DNA from: Gammaproteobacteria bacterium
GTDB taxonomy: Bacteria > Pseudomonadota > Gammaproteobacteria > Enterobacterales > Alteromonadaceae
Length of the DNA stretch: 64,000 bases
Direction of reading: 5' to 3'
Assembly (NCBI GenBank): GCA_018222405.1
Contig: JAAFAI010000001.1
Location: 62,001-126,000, forward strand
The position numbers and the translations under genes are program-made. The notes beneath the pieces were generated by a model. That model was not told the origin of the DNA, searched no databases, and saw only the letters and a list, made by a program, of their open reading frames with translations. Below are positions 48,414 to 58,006 of the stretch, in pieces. Positions within the stretch are counted from its first letter, which is position 1; the number at the start of each line of letters is the position of its first letter.

Positions 48414-49565
48414 ATGGATAAAACCCTGTTCAATCTACATGACTTAGTGTTGCTGCTAATCGCTTTTGAATGCCTGGCTGTGTCTGTTTATATTGGTTTT
48501 AATCGTCCTAAACAAAGTATACCCACTACCCTGTTGATTGCGTTTTTTGCTTTGCATGCCGGGATCGCACTGAATGAGCTGGTGTTATGGGGCAGTACGT
48601 TCCGTTACTGGGTGCTGGAAGCATCCCCTAATTTTTTCTTCATACTCGATTTTACTTACTGGCTGGACGGCCCGCTGTTGTTCTTGTTTATTGGCGCGAT
48701 TTCCCGCAATCATTTCCGGTGGCGGCGCTGGTATGCGGCCCTGGCCGCGCCGGTGCTTATGTTTGCCGTGTTTATTTATTTTCATTTCTACGCGTTGTCT
48801 TTTGAGCAAAAATACGCCCTGATAAAAGACTACACCTTCGCTGATTTCAATTATGTGCTGGTCGACTTTATCGCCAAAATGACCCGGGTCGCTTTTGCTG
48901 GTCTGTCAATTTACTATCTACACAAGGCCGATCCGCAGGTAACCCAGAAATTTAACGTGCCCCAATGGCTGCCCAAAGTATTGATGGCCTTTACCGGTAT
49001 TCTGATTTGGGAAATGCTGTTAAGTATGCTGAAGGTGTATCACTCGCTCTACGTTTTACCTAATTACGACATTGTTGAGTATGTAGGCCTTGCTTCCTAC
49101 TACATGCAGTTTGCCCTGATCAATGCGGTATTGTTTATGGCGGCTTCGCACTTTTTAAGTGCCGGGACCATCAAGCCTAAACCGGCAGAAAAGGAACCGG
49201 TAAACATGGCGATTGTGGAAAAGCTGGAGGCAACCATGAAAGCGGAACAGCCCTATCTCAATCAAAATTTATCCTTTGAACGGCTGGCCGAAAAGCTGGA
49301 TATTCCGGTCAAAGAGCTTTCCAACACCATCAACCGTTATTACGAAGTCAATTTCTACGAGTTTATTAATAACTACCGGATCCTCGAGGCAAAGCGCCTG
49401 CTGGAGGATCCGGAGCAGTTTGATAAAAGTATTACTGACGTGTTTTATGATGCCGGCTTTAATAGTAAATCGGTGTACAACACTTTGTTTAAAAAGCGTT
49501 TTAATAAGACACCCAGTCAGTATCGCAAAGACTATAAACAGCAACTGGCGAAACAAACCGCTTAA
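48414..49565 (+). CDS. Membrane-bound AraC-type regulator
   Basis: The 383-residue product has about seven hydrophobic helices in the N-terminal 240 residues and an AraC-type HTH_18 domain at about 275-375 (LSFERLAEKLDIPVKELSNTINRYYEVNFYEFINNYRILEAKRLL, then DVFYDAGFNSKSVYNTLFKKRF). A membrane-embedded sensor fused to a DNA-binding domain suggests detection of a signal in the envelope. It sits at the junction of the two loci and has a GAACGTTC site in its own upstream region, consistent with autoregulation. No good ribosome site is seen. Confidence 0.87.
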   Translation: MDKTLFNLHDLVLLLIAFECLAVSVYIGFNRPKQSIPTTLLIAFFALHAGIALNELVLWGSTFRYWVLEASPNFFFILDFTYWLDGPLLFLFIGAISRNHFRWRRWYAALAAPVLMFAVFIYFHFYALSFEQKYALIKDYTFADFNYVLVDFIAKMTRVAFAGLSIYYLHKADPQVTQKFNVPQWLPKVLMAFTGILIWEMLLSMLKVYHSLYVLPNYDIVEYVGLASYYMQFALINAVLFMAASHFLSAGTIKPKPAEKEPVNMAIVEKLEATMKAEQPYLNQNLSFERLAEKLDIPVKELSNTINRYYEVNFYEFINNYRILEAKRLLEDPEQFDKSITDVFYDAGFNSKSVYNTLFKKRFNKTPSQYRKDYKQQLAKQTA

Positions 49566-49742
49566 CATAACAAGCTTCAACACAAGCCCACCGATAACAC
49601 AGCATAACAACGAAGTCGCCGGTAGCTTGCCGACTGGTTAAACGTTACGGCGTTCTCATGTCGACATTGTCAATGTTTGATTGGTCGCTGTTTGCAGTCG
49701 GCTTTACAACAATCCCGAATTAAGCCGTTGAAAAGCTGATAG

Positions 49743-49761
49743 GAATGTTCTTATGTGAAAC
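49743..49761 (+). promoter_or_regulatory. Degenerate operator pair upstream of the GH43-like gene
   Basis: GAATGTTC (49743-49750, one mismatch to GAACGTTC) is joined to TTATGTGAAAC (49751-49761), which resembles the region 3 TATRTGAA motif. The pair lies about 80-95 bp upstream of the ATG at 49840. A 13-bp palindrome, ACATTG-T-CAATGT, is at 49664-49676. Nothing else is seen in 49566-49839. Confidence 0.35.
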
Positions 49762-49839
49762 AATCCGGGGTTAGGTTTTGACAATCCGCCGATTTCAGTA
49801 AGAATTTGCCGGATAACCGGCACCAAGGACATCTTCTTT

Positions 49840-50826
49840 ATGGTCAGAATACTGTTTATTAGTTTCATCTTCAGCCTGCTGTTAACCGGCTGCCAGCCAC
49901 AAAACAGAGCTGAACAAGCCGCCAGCGAAGAAATCACGGCCCAGCAACCTGGCAATAGGGAAAGAAGCGAGATTTTATTGTTTGCTTCGTTTCGGGGTAA
50001 TGGTGAAGACGGACTGCATTTATCGTACAGCGAAGATGGCCTCAACTGGACAGCCCTGAATAATGACGAAAGCGTTTTGGCTCCACAGGTTGGCACAAAA
50101 TTAATGCGTGACCCGGTGATTATCCGCGGGCCGGATAATCGTTTTCACATGGTATGGACTTCTGGCTGGGAAGACGCCGCAATTGGCCTTGCCCACTCTG
50201 ATAATCTGCGTGACTGGAGCGAGCAGGTATTAGTTCCGGTTATGAAAGGCTTTCCGGCTGCAAAGAATGCCTGGGCTCCAGAAATTTACTGGGATGATGC
50301 TACACAGCAATACTGGATCTATTGGGCATCGACGATCCCGGGCACCTACCCGGACACCGAAAAGCAAGCCGACAAAGGCTGGGATCACCGTATCTTTGCC
50401 ACCACTACCAAAGATTTCACTACCTTCTCACCTACTGAATTATTCTACCAGCCCGGTTTTAATGTCATTGATGCGGCGATTGTGAATACCGGGAAGAACT
50501 ACACCATGTTGGTGAAAGATGAAACACGCTACCCGCCAGCCAAACACTTGCTGGTCGCAACCGCCAACACTATTTACGGCCCCTGGCAGTTACAGCAAGC
50601 GCCTTTTTCGCCAACCGATGTATGGGTTGAAGGCCCCGCCATTATTGAACTGGATGGCTGGTATTACGTGTATTTTGATCAGTATACAGAGCATAGTTTT
50701 GGGGTAATGCGCACCCGCGACTTTAAGGAATGGGAAAACCTGACCAGGCAATTAAATATGCCCCAGGGGAGTCGTCATGGTTCGATAGTGAAGATTACCC
50801 GCGAGGAACTGTCGGTATTAATGTAA
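49840..50826 (+). CDS. GH43-like five-bladed propeller lipoprotein
   Basis: The 328-residue product has lipobox LLTGC (Cys18). Blade motifs of GH43-type propellers are present: MRDPVII (D91, candidate base), WAPEIYWD, NVIDAAIV (D211, candidate pKa modulator) and VEGPAIIE (E264, candidate acid). Family members remove arabinose, xylose or galactose side chains. The neighbouring rhamnogalacturonan genes favour an arabinan or galactan side-chain role, by inference. Ribosome site AAGGAC about 9 bases upstream. Confidence 0.82.
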   Translation: MVRILFISFIFSLLLTGCQPQNRAEQAASEEITAQQPGNRERSEILLFASFRGNGEDGLHLSYSEDGLNWTALNNDESVLAPQVGTKLMRDPVIIRGPDNRFHMVWTSGWEDAAIGLAHSDNLRDWSEQVLVPVMKGFPAAKNAWAPEIYWDDATQQYWIYWASTIPGTYPDTEKQADKGWDHRIFATTTKDFTTFSPTELFYQPGFNVIDAAIVNTGKNYTMLVKDETRYPPAKHLLVATANTIYGPWQLQQAPFSPTDVWVEGPAIIELDGWYYVYFDQYTEHSFGVMRTRDFKEWENLTRQLNMPQGSRHGSIVKITREELSVLM

Positions 50827-50844
50827 GTCGATAGATATTATTTG

Positions 50845-50857
50845 TTTCATATACGGG
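50845..50857 (+). promoter_or_regulatory. TTTCATATA half-site upstream of CE12
   Basis: TTTCATATACGGG lies about 100 bp upstream of the CE12 start and matches the 5' half of the element at 62266. It is a weak, repeated-motif observation. Confidence 0.3.
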
Positions 50858-50957
50858 ATATTTTATTGATATCTGATACGGCGTAGTCATCGATTGTTTT
50901 CGTGATTGAATCTGAGTGTTAATGTTTTTTACATTAGTTTAATTCAGGTTTTACAAT

Positions 50958-52040
50958 ATGTGGCTTAATTGGTTTATCCGCTCGATTGTGTTTTGCACAA
51001 CCGCCATTGTATTGGCGGGGTGTGCGAGTCAGGTTGCTCAGCACGATGTCCGGGTCTTCGACGAGGCTGCTCTGTTAAGGCAGTGCCAGCCCGCTAATGG
51101 CACTACACCGACGCGTTGTGATTTTGCGCCGGCACTCATCGGTGATGCCCGCCATTATCGGGTGGAAATGACCATTAAACCAGGAAGTACGCCCTGGGTG
51201 TATGCAGAGTCCCGTCGGTTAATGCATTCATCTGCCATAGCAATTGAACAACAAAGTCTGTCATTTTTGGTCAATACCCGTCAGCCTGATGGTCAGCCAT
51301 TGCAGCAGGATACCTACCAGGGTTCACCCGGGCTAACTTTGTGGTTACCCAGTGAATTACAAGAAATCCAACAGATCGCTATTACAGCGACAACGCCTGA
51401 TAAAAGACTATTTATTCTTGGTGACTCCACGGTTTGCGATCAAAATCCGCAGTGGGATAAGCCTGCTATTGCCCGATACAGCGGCTGGGGTCAGGTATTA
51501 CCGGCTTATCTGAGCCAGCAGATATCAGTGGTCAATTATGCTGATTCCGGCGAAGGTACCCAGGCCTTTAATATCGAAGACGGCGAGTTATTCGCGCCCA
51601 TTGCTGCACAGCTAAGAGACCAGGACATCGTGCTGATCCAGCTTGGTCACAACGATAAAACCACCTCAGCAGCCGTGTACGAGCAGCGCCTTAGTGACTT
51701 GTTGGTATTTATTAAAGCCCGTGGCGCGTTACCCATACTGGTGTCGCCGATGATCCGCAATCACGGGATCAATCTGGCTCAGCAGCATCAGTGGCCGCAG
51801 CTCGACGTGCGACGGTCGCTACAAAAGGTCAGTCAGTTACAGGACATCCCGTTGATCGACCTTATGGCGATCTCAGACGCGTGGGTGACTGAGCTAGGCC
51901 AGACGGCCGCTCAACAGTATTTTGTGCCAAAGGATCGTACTCATTCCAATGAGGCCGGGGCACATATCTTTGCCAGCATGCTGGTAGAAGACATTACTCG
52001 CCGGCATTTGCCGCTGGCCGAATACGTTATCTCTCGTTGA
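50958..52040 (+). CDS. Rhamnogalacturonan acetylesterase-like SGNH lipoprotein (CE12)
   Basis: The 360-residue product has lipobox VLAGC (Cys22). An N-terminal beta-rich domain (about 30-145) precedes an SGNH hydrolase with GDST (S157), GEGT block II, GHND (N232) and DRTHSNEAGA (D326, H329). It would remove acetyl groups from galacturonate or rhamnogalacturonan so that lyases can act. It is 36 bp upstream of a second CE12 gene in the same direction. Confidence 0.88.
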   Translation: MWLNWFIRSIVFCTTAIVLAGCASQVAQHDVRVFDEAALLRQCQPANGTTPTRCDFAPALIGDARHYRVEMTIKPGSTPWVYAESRRLMHSSAIAIEQQSLSFLVNTRQPDGQPLQQDTYQGSPGLTLWLPSELQEIQQIAITATTPDKRLFILGDSTVCDQNPQWDKPAIARYSGWGQVLPAYLSQQISVVNYADSGEGTQAFNIEDGELFAPIAAQLRDQDIVLIQLGHNDKTTSAAVYEQRLSDLLVFIKARGALPILVSPMIRNHGINLAQQHQWPQLDVRRSLQKVSQLQDIPLIDLMAISDAWVTELGQTAAQQYFVPKDRTHSNEAGAHIFASMLVEDITRRHLPLAEYVISR

Positions 52041-52076
52041 AATTTGCTATACCCGGAAGGATAGGACTCTGTTGCC

Positions 52077-53684
52077 ATGAAATGGTTATCTCATAAATTC
52101 TGTTATGCCCTGCGGACATTTGTTCATTGTGTATGTGTATTCGTGCTGATTAGTTCGGTTGCGGCTCAGGCCAAAGACGGCGATGCACTGGCGCCCGCCA
52201 CTATCTTTATTGCCGGGGACTCCACCGCGGCCACCTACAATAATGCGGAGCATCAGGGTTGGGGGGCGATGTTTGGTCAGTTTTTTAGCGACAAAGTGAA
52301 CATCGATAACCGTGCTCGCGGTGGCCGCAGTACGCGCACCTTTATCAGTGAGGGGCTTTGGGATGAACTGATGGCGGATGTACAAGAAAATGATATTGTG
52401 ATTATTCAGTTTGGTCATAACGACGCCAGCCCTATTAACGATGAGCGTCGTGCCCGCGGAACCATCGGTGGTATCAGTGACGACTTTGTTGATATCGATA
52501 ACCAGCTTACCGGAAAGCAAGAACGTGTATTCTCGTTTGGTTATTACATACGCAAAATGGTTAGCGACGTTAAGGCCAGAGGTGCTAAGCCGGTGTTGAT
52601 GTCACTGACCGTACGTAATATCTGGCAGGGGCATCGCATTGAGCGGGGGTCGGGTCAGTATGGATATTGGATGTATCAGTTAGCCTGGGAGCTTGATACG
52701 CCATACATTGATTTAACCAACGCCGTGGCCGATGAACTTGAATTGTTGGGCAAAGACGCAACCGCTTCGTTGTATCCGAAAGATCATACCCATTACAACG
52801 ATGCCGGTGCAGAACTGCATGCCAGGCACGTTGTTGCTGCCCTAAAAGGTGTACGTCCCGGTCTTGACGAATCTTATTTTTCTGCGCAAGGAAAAGCCGT
52901 TGAAGCCTATGACTGGAGCTTTGTGCGCTTACCGGTGAAAGTGGTAAAAGCACGCAAAAGTGTGTTTATGGTGGGTGATTCAACCGTACGTAACGGCTGG
53001 GGTGACGGCCGTGATGGTCAGTGGGGATGGGGGGACTTTATTGCCGATTGGTTAGGTAACCCGCCGCTGAATATTGTTAACCGAGCGGTTGGTGGCCTGA
53101 GCTCTAGAACCTTTGTTACGCAAGGGCATTGGTCGCGGGCCCTGAACATGATGAATCCTGGCGATATCGTATTGATTCAGTTTGGTCACAATGATGCCGG
53201 TGCGCTGAATGATGACAGCCGGGCCCGTGGCACTATCAAGGGTATTGGCTATGAGCAGGTGGTCATCGACAACCTGCTCACGGGTAAAACCGAAACCGTA
53301 CACAGCTATGGCTGGTATTTACGCAAGATGATCGGTGAGGCACGTGCACGTGGCGTCATCCCGGTAATTTGCACGCCTGTGCCGCGTAAAGTGTGGGAAG
53401 ACAATGGCTTACGCATCGCCCGTGCCACCGGGAGTTATCCGCAGTGGGCTACCCAGGTTGCCCGTCAGGCGCAGGTGCCCTTGATCGACCTGCATCAATA
53501 TGTTGCCAGTGTTTATGACAGTCTGGGTCAGGAACAGGTGGATGCCTTGTTTGCTGACGCACGTACCCATACCAGCCTGGCAGGGGCTAAACTCACGGCT
53601 GAGATTGTTGCCCAACAGCTTGCACCGATGTTGGGAGTAGCCGTTGTAGACAGTCTGGCAGAAGATATTCAGGGAGTGAAATAA
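52077..53684 (+). CDS. Two-domain SGNH (CE12-like) acetylesterase
   Basis: The 535-residue product has a signal peptide (VFVLISSVAAQA) and two tandem CE12-type domains. Domain 1 (about 40-260) has GDST S49, GHND N115 and KDHTH with D236/H239. Domain 2 (about 290-515) has GDST S302, GHND N372 and DARTH with H498. In domain 2 the acidic residue is one position further from the histidine than in domain 1 (D494, with A495 at the equivalent place), so its triad may be altered. It would deacetylate rhamnogalacturonan oligosaccharides. Its TAA shares a base with the next ATG. Confidence 0.88.
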   Translation: MKWLSHKFCYALRTFVHCVCVFVLISSVAAQAKDGDALAPATIFIAGDSTAATYNNAEHQGWGAMFGQFFSDKVNIDNRARGGRSTRTFISEGLWDELMADVQENDIVIIQFGHNDASPINDERRARGTIGGISDDFVDIDNQLTGKQERVFSFGYYIRKMVSDVKARGAKPVLMSLTVRNIWQGHRIERGSGQYGYWMYQLAWELDTPYIDLTNAVADELELLGKDATASLYPKDHTHYNDAGAELHARHVVAALKGVRPGLDESYFSAQGKAVEAYDWSFVRLPVKVVKARKSVFMVGDSTVRNGWGDGRDGQWGWGDFIADWLGNPPLNIVNRAVGGLSSRTFVTQGHWSRALNMMNPGDIVLIQFGHNDAGALNDDSRARGTIKGIGYEQVVIDNLLTGKTETVHSYGWYLRKMIGEARARGVIPVICTPVPRKVWEDNGLRIARATGSYPQWATQVARQAQVPLIDLHQYVASVYDSLGQEQVDALFADARTHTSLAGAKLTAEIVAQQLAPMLGVAVVDSLAEDIQGVK

Positions 53685-54541
53685 TGAATGCACTTAATTT
53701 AGGGGTTCGTGCCCACGATTATGGTGAAGGTACACCGGCAGAAATCGCCGGTATCATCGGCCAGTATCCGGTAAGTTGTGTGCAGTTGGCGCCCGCTAAG
53801 TCTTTCCCGTTTATTAGTGAAAACCCGGGGCAACTAACCCCGGGGTTTGCTAATCACGTGCGTGATGAATTTGCCCGGCAAAATATCAACATTGCCGTGT
53901 TAGGCTGTTATATCAACCCGATTCACCCTGACCCGCTGTTGCGTGAGCTATCTCTGCAACGCTTCGAAGAACACCTGACCTTTGCCCGGGACTTTGGTTG
54001 TGCCATCGTGGGCACCGAAACCGGTTCCCGCAATGCCGATTGTACCTATCACCCGGATAACCACTCGGAGCAAGCCTTTGATGAGCTGGTAGTCAGTGTC
54101 AGGCGGCTCGCCGATGTGGCGGAGCGACACGGAGTCTTTGTGGGCATCGAAGGTGTGGCACATCACCATACAGTGAATACCTACGAGCGAATGGAGCAGC
54201 TATTGATTAGGGTTAACTCACCGAATGTAAAAGTGATCTACGATCCCGTGAATTTCTTTCCGCCAGACCAATGCGAACAGCAACAGCAGTTGATGGATGA
54301 CGCGTTCAGGCGGTTCGGCGAACATATTGTTGCTGTGCATTGTAAGGATTTTGTTAACAATAATGGCCGCAAAACGGGAGATTTACCTTCGGGTACCGGT
54401 GAGATGGATCACGCTCATCTGTTTCGTCTAATCAAGCAAAATAAACCTTATGTGCACATTATTTTGGAAAGTACCAACCAAAATAATGTGACTCGGATAC
54501 TTAATTTTCTCAATCAGCGTGCAGTCGCAAACCACTGCTGA
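53684..54541 (+). CDS. Sugar phosphate isomerase/epimerase-like TIM barrel
   Basis: The 285-residue cytoplasmic protein is of the xylose-isomerase-like AP_endonuc_2 superfamily. Candidate metal-binding residues are found in VGIEGVAHHH, VIYDPVNFF, VAVHCKDF and HIILEST. It is coupled to the CE12 gene by a one-base overlap with an AGGGAG ribosome site. A role in isomerising a sugar or uronate released from pectin is suggested by context; the reaction cannot be named. Confidence 0.85.
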   Translation: MNALNLGVRAHDYGEGTPAEIAGIIGQYPVSCVQLAPAKSFPFISENPGQLTPGFANHVRDEFARQNINIAVLGCYINPIHPDPLLRELSLQRFEEHLTFARDFGCAIVGTETGSRNADCTYHPDNHSEQAFDELVVSVRRLADVAERHGVFVGIEGVAHHHTVNTYERMEQLLIRVNSPNVKVIYDPVNFFPPDQCEQQQQLMDDAFRRFGEHIVAVHCKDFVNNNGRKTGDLPSGTGEMDHAHLFRLIKQNKPYVHIILESTNQNNVTRILNFLNQRAVANHC

Positions 54542-54934
54542 TTGTTTTGTTACCCCCTGTTTATTGAACATCCGCGTCAACACGAGTTGAAGCGGTATGT
54601 TGTCTTGCTGAATTAAGGCTGCAAGGCTTATTCTGTTGGTCTTAATGACAGGTTGGATAGGTGTTAGGTGGCCCTCATTTTTGCTGATTTTAAGGCGTAG
54701 AAGCGCGCTGCATAAACAGATGAATCACCCAAAATATAAGGTCAGTTCAGGGCGATTTATCCATATATGAAATTAAATGATTGTTTATGCATATTGCTGA
54801 GTGGTTTTGATGGTTTTGTGTTGACGAAGGCCTCTGTTGGTCACTAGGATACATGCAGTTGTAAACAAAATATTAAAATAATGTTTACTTTGACTGGCAT
54901 CAAAGCCAGCCTTTGAAAAGCGAACGAGGTTACT
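54542..54934 (+). promoter_or_regulatory. Upstream region of the second TonB receptor
   Basis: A 393-bp gap with no gene. CCATATATGAAAT at 54761-54773 resembles the motif at 62266 and lies 162 bp before the ATG at 54935. AT-rich sequence at 54860-54895 may contain the promoter. A strong GAGG ribosome site is at the end. Confidence 0.4.
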
Positions 54935-57900
54935 ATGGAAAACGTCATGGAACGCAACATCACAACAGCCACTCAAGCTACGTTAAGTACATCGCGCAAA
55001 CTGATTGCCACCAGTATTTCTACCATTTTATTAACCGGTGCCTGCTTTGCCAGTGCGCCGGTATGGGCACAGGAATCAGATCAGACTGCCACGCAGCAAC
55101 AGGCTGACGAGTTAAAAGATAAAGACGCCGAGGGCGAAGATACCGAGATTATCGAAGTGAAAGGTATCCGTTTTAGTCAGCGCAGCGCGTTAGATCGTAA
55201 AAAAATGGCTGGCACCATTACCGATTCACTGGTGGCCGAAGATATCGGCATGTTCCCGGACAAAAACGTCGGTGAAGCCTTACAACGTATTCCGGGTGTT
55301 CAGCTCGACCGTGATTTTGGTGAAGGTCAGGGGATCAGTATTCGTGGTGTTGAGCCGGGCCTGCTGCGCGTTGAGGTAAACAATGTTTCGGCACAGGGCT
55401 TTGGTGGCAGCCGGGCGGTAGATTTTCGTGACATGGCGGCTGAGCTGGTTAAATCTGTTGATGTCATAAAGGGTTCTGAAGCGCGCCTCACTGAAGGCGG
55501 TATCGGCGGTACCGTACAGGTTAATACCCGTAAACCGAATGAGTTTGATGAAAACTTTCTGTCGGTCAATGCTGAAGGCCAGTATAACGACCTGATCGAC
55601 GATCCAAGTAATAAATGGAATGCCACCGGCGTATATAAGTTTAACGACGATCTGGGTGTGCTGGTCAATGTAACCGGATCAACCAAAAACACCATGATCC
55701 ATGCTTTGCGTAATACCGAATGGGCCCGTTTTGCCGACTACGACAACTCACCGGAAAAGACCTTTGAAGATGCCAATTTTGCCGACGTAACCGATAAAGC
55801 GGCCTGTGCAGACACCGCTGACCAGGCCGCTTGTGAGCAGCAGTGGTTTGACTTTTCGCCGCGTCTGCCTCGCTATGGCATCTGGGGCCGTGAGGAAGAC
55901 CGTCTTAGTGCTAACGTGGTTGTGCAGTATCGTCTGACTGACAATCTGCAAACTCACGCAAGCTACACTCACAATACCCGCGATAAACAAGCGCTGGACT
56001 TAAACCTGCACTTAGAATCGCAATCTGCGGCGCGTATCAACCCGGATTCGGTGATAGTGGATGATCAGCACAATGTGACCTACTTTGAAACGGCGGCTGC
56101 CACAGTGACCAACCGGACGCTGGAGTTCGGCTGGGATCAAACCACCGAAATGTACGAGACCGGCTTTGAGTACAGCAAGGATGCCTGGCGAGTAGAAGGC
56201 CAGGTGGCTTACTCGCTGGCCGAGCAGGATATTGACTCACGGGATACCCATATTACCGCTAATGGTGTTGCCGGGGTCCAGGTTGACCTGGATAGCCGCG
56301 GCGCGCCGGAATGGGATTTCAACACCGGTTATATTGTTAATCCTGATGATCCTACCGATACGTCAAATAGCTTCGATGTTAACGATCCGGCCAGCTATGT
56401 GTCTCGCTCCCGTTATAAATATGCGCCCAGCCAGGACGAGTCTGACGAAGCCATGGCCAAGCTGGATCTGACCTATATCCCGGATTCAGACTTCCTTACG
56501 CTCATCAGAGCCGGTGTTCAGGTGCGTAATCAGGGTTATGAAAATGCTAACTTTGAGTACAATATTATTCGTGATGTGGGCAGAACTTACGAAAACCCGG
56601 AAACCGGCGAATCCATGGAATGGACCATGGAAGACCAAATAGCCCTGATCACCGGCAATACGTTTCAGTCGCCGACTCTGTTTGATGGTTACAGCCTTGG
56701 GGTAGACACCATTGGTAACTATCAGGCGGTAGACACCTACCCTTTTATTGAAGATATTCAGGCGGTCGCGAACGACTTTACTACCCGTGAGGACCTGGAT
56801 GTGCGCACTGGTAACTATAATGTAGAGGTCGATACCCAGGCGATTTACCTGCAAACTAACTTCGAAACCTACATTGGCGGTATGCGCCTGTGGGGTAACG
56901 TGGGTGCCCGTTATGTTGAAACCCAAACGGCGGCTAACGGAGACGTGTTTGAGCGGATTATCGTAGACCAGGTCGATGACGACGGCAATGTCCTGACCGA
57001 TCCTGTTACCGGCGAGCCTTTACCAGGCATCGAGGACACCGATCACCCGGATACCTTTAACGGCCGTAAAACGGTTGAAGAAGAGTACAACGACTTTCTG
57101 CCAAGCTTAAACGTAAACTTAGCGCTCATTGAAGACGAATTGGTACTGTACTTTGGCACCGCCAAAGTGATGTCGCGACCTAAAATTACCGACCTGAACG
57201 TTAACGCCAGCTGTACCATTTATCGCACCTCGCGTAACGAGCTGGATGACCTGCGAGACTACTGTACTGCAGGTAACCCGGCATTAAAACCATACCGTGC
57301 CAAACAGTTTGATATCGCCCTGAACTGGTATCCAAATGAAGATACTATTATCTCGGGTGCCTACTTTGTTAAAGATATCAACAGCTGGGTTATTGATCCG
57401 ACTACCCGCTTTGATGTGGACTTCTTTAATGACGGACGCTCTTTTGATGTGCGCCAAAAAATCAATGGCAGTGGTGTAACCACCAAAGGTTTTGAGCTGC
57501 AGGCCTCAACCATCTTTAGTTGGTTACCAGAGCCATTCGATGGCTTCGGGGGGGCGGTAAACTTCACCCATATGACCGCCGATGATGTGGGTTTATTTAA
57601 CCAGTTAACCGGTAAGGAACTGCCCTTCCCGTCACAGTCAGAAAATAGCTACAACGTCACCGCGTTTTATGAAACGGATACCTGGAGTTTCCGGGTTGCC
57701 TATAACTACCGTGATGAATACCTGATTAATCCGGCTGACCGCTCTGGTAACCCGGTTTTTGTTGACGACGCAGGTTACATGGATGCCAAATTTATCTACA
57801 ACATTACCGATGATTTGCGCGCCTATATAGATGGCCGTAACCTCACCGGTGAAGTGAAGTCATACAACGCTGGCCCGCGCCGTCTGTCTGACCTGCAATG

Positions 57901-57943
57901 GTCTGGCCGCGAGTACTCGGTAGGTGTGATTTATCAGTTCTAA
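54935..57943 (+). CDS. TonB-dependent receptor, region 3
   Basis: The 1002-residue product has a signal peptide ending in PVWA, a plug domain (SLVAEDIGMFPDKNVGEALQRIPGVQLDR, GISIRGVEPGLLRVEVNNVSAQG) and a long barrel ending in GREYSVGVIYQF. It is probably the outer-membrane importer for rhamnogalacturonan oligosaccharides, given its neighbours. GAGG lies 5 bases before the ATG. A terminator separates it from GH42. It is only moderately similar to the region 2 receptor. Confidence 0.92.
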   Translation: MENVMERNITTATQATLSTSRKLIATSISTILLTGACFASAPVWAQESDQTATQQQADELKDKDAEGEDTEIIEVKGIRFSQRSALDRKKMAGTITDSLVAEDIGMFPDKNVGEALQRIPGVQLDRDFGEGQGISIRGVEPGLLRVEVNNVSAQGFGGSRAVDFRDMAAELVKSVDVIKGSEARLTEGGIGGTVQVNTRKPNEFDENFLSVNAEGQYNDLIDDPSNKWNATGVYKFNDDLGVLVNVTGSTKNTMIHALRNTEWARFADYDNSPEKTFEDANFADVTDKAACADTADQAACEQQWFDFSPRLPRYGIWGREEDRLSANVVVQYRLTDNLQTHASYTHNTRDKQALDLNLHLESQSAARINPDSVIVDDQHNVTYFETAAATVTNRTLEFGWDQTTEMYETGFEYSKDAWRVEGQVAYSLAEQDIDSRDTHITANGVAGVQVDLDSRGAPEWDFNTGYIVNPDDPTDTSNSFDVNDPASYVSRSRYKYAPSQDESDEAMAKLDLTYIPDSDFLTLIRAGVQVRNQGYENANFEYNIIRDVGRTYENPETGESMEWTMEDQIALITGNTFQSPTLFDGYSLGVDTIGNYQAVDTYPFIEDIQAVANDFTTREDLDVRTGNYNVEVDTQAIYLQTNFETYIGGMRLWGNVGARYVETQTAANGDVFERIIVDQVDDDGNVLTDPVTGEPLPGIEDTDHPDTFNGRKTVEEEYNDFLPSLNVNLALIEDELVLYFGTAKVMSRPKITDLNVNASCTIYRTSRNELDDLRDYCTAGNPALKPYRAKQFDIALNWYPNEDTIISGAYFVKDINSWVIDPTTRFDVDFFNDGRSFDVRQKINGSGVTTKGFELQASTIFSWLPEPFDGFGGAVNFTHMTADDVGLFNQLTGKELPFPSQSENSYNVTAFYETDTWSFRVAYNYRDEYLINPADRSGNPVFVDDAGYMDAKFIYNITDDLRAYIDGRNLTGEVKSYNAGPRRLSDLQWSGREYSVGVIYQF

Positions 57944-57962
57944 AATACGTTAACACCTGTCG

Positions 57963-57988
57963 GGGGCATCATTGATGCCCCTTTTTTT
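57963..57988 (+). terminator. Intrinsic terminator after the second TonB receptor
   Basis: GGGGCATC (57963-57970) pairs with GATGCCCC (57974-57981) over a 3-base loop, followed by seven T residues. It lies between the receptor and GH42, so the receptor could be made in excess. Confidence 0.92.
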
Positions 57989-58006
57989 CTTCTAAAGGGA
58001 TTAACT

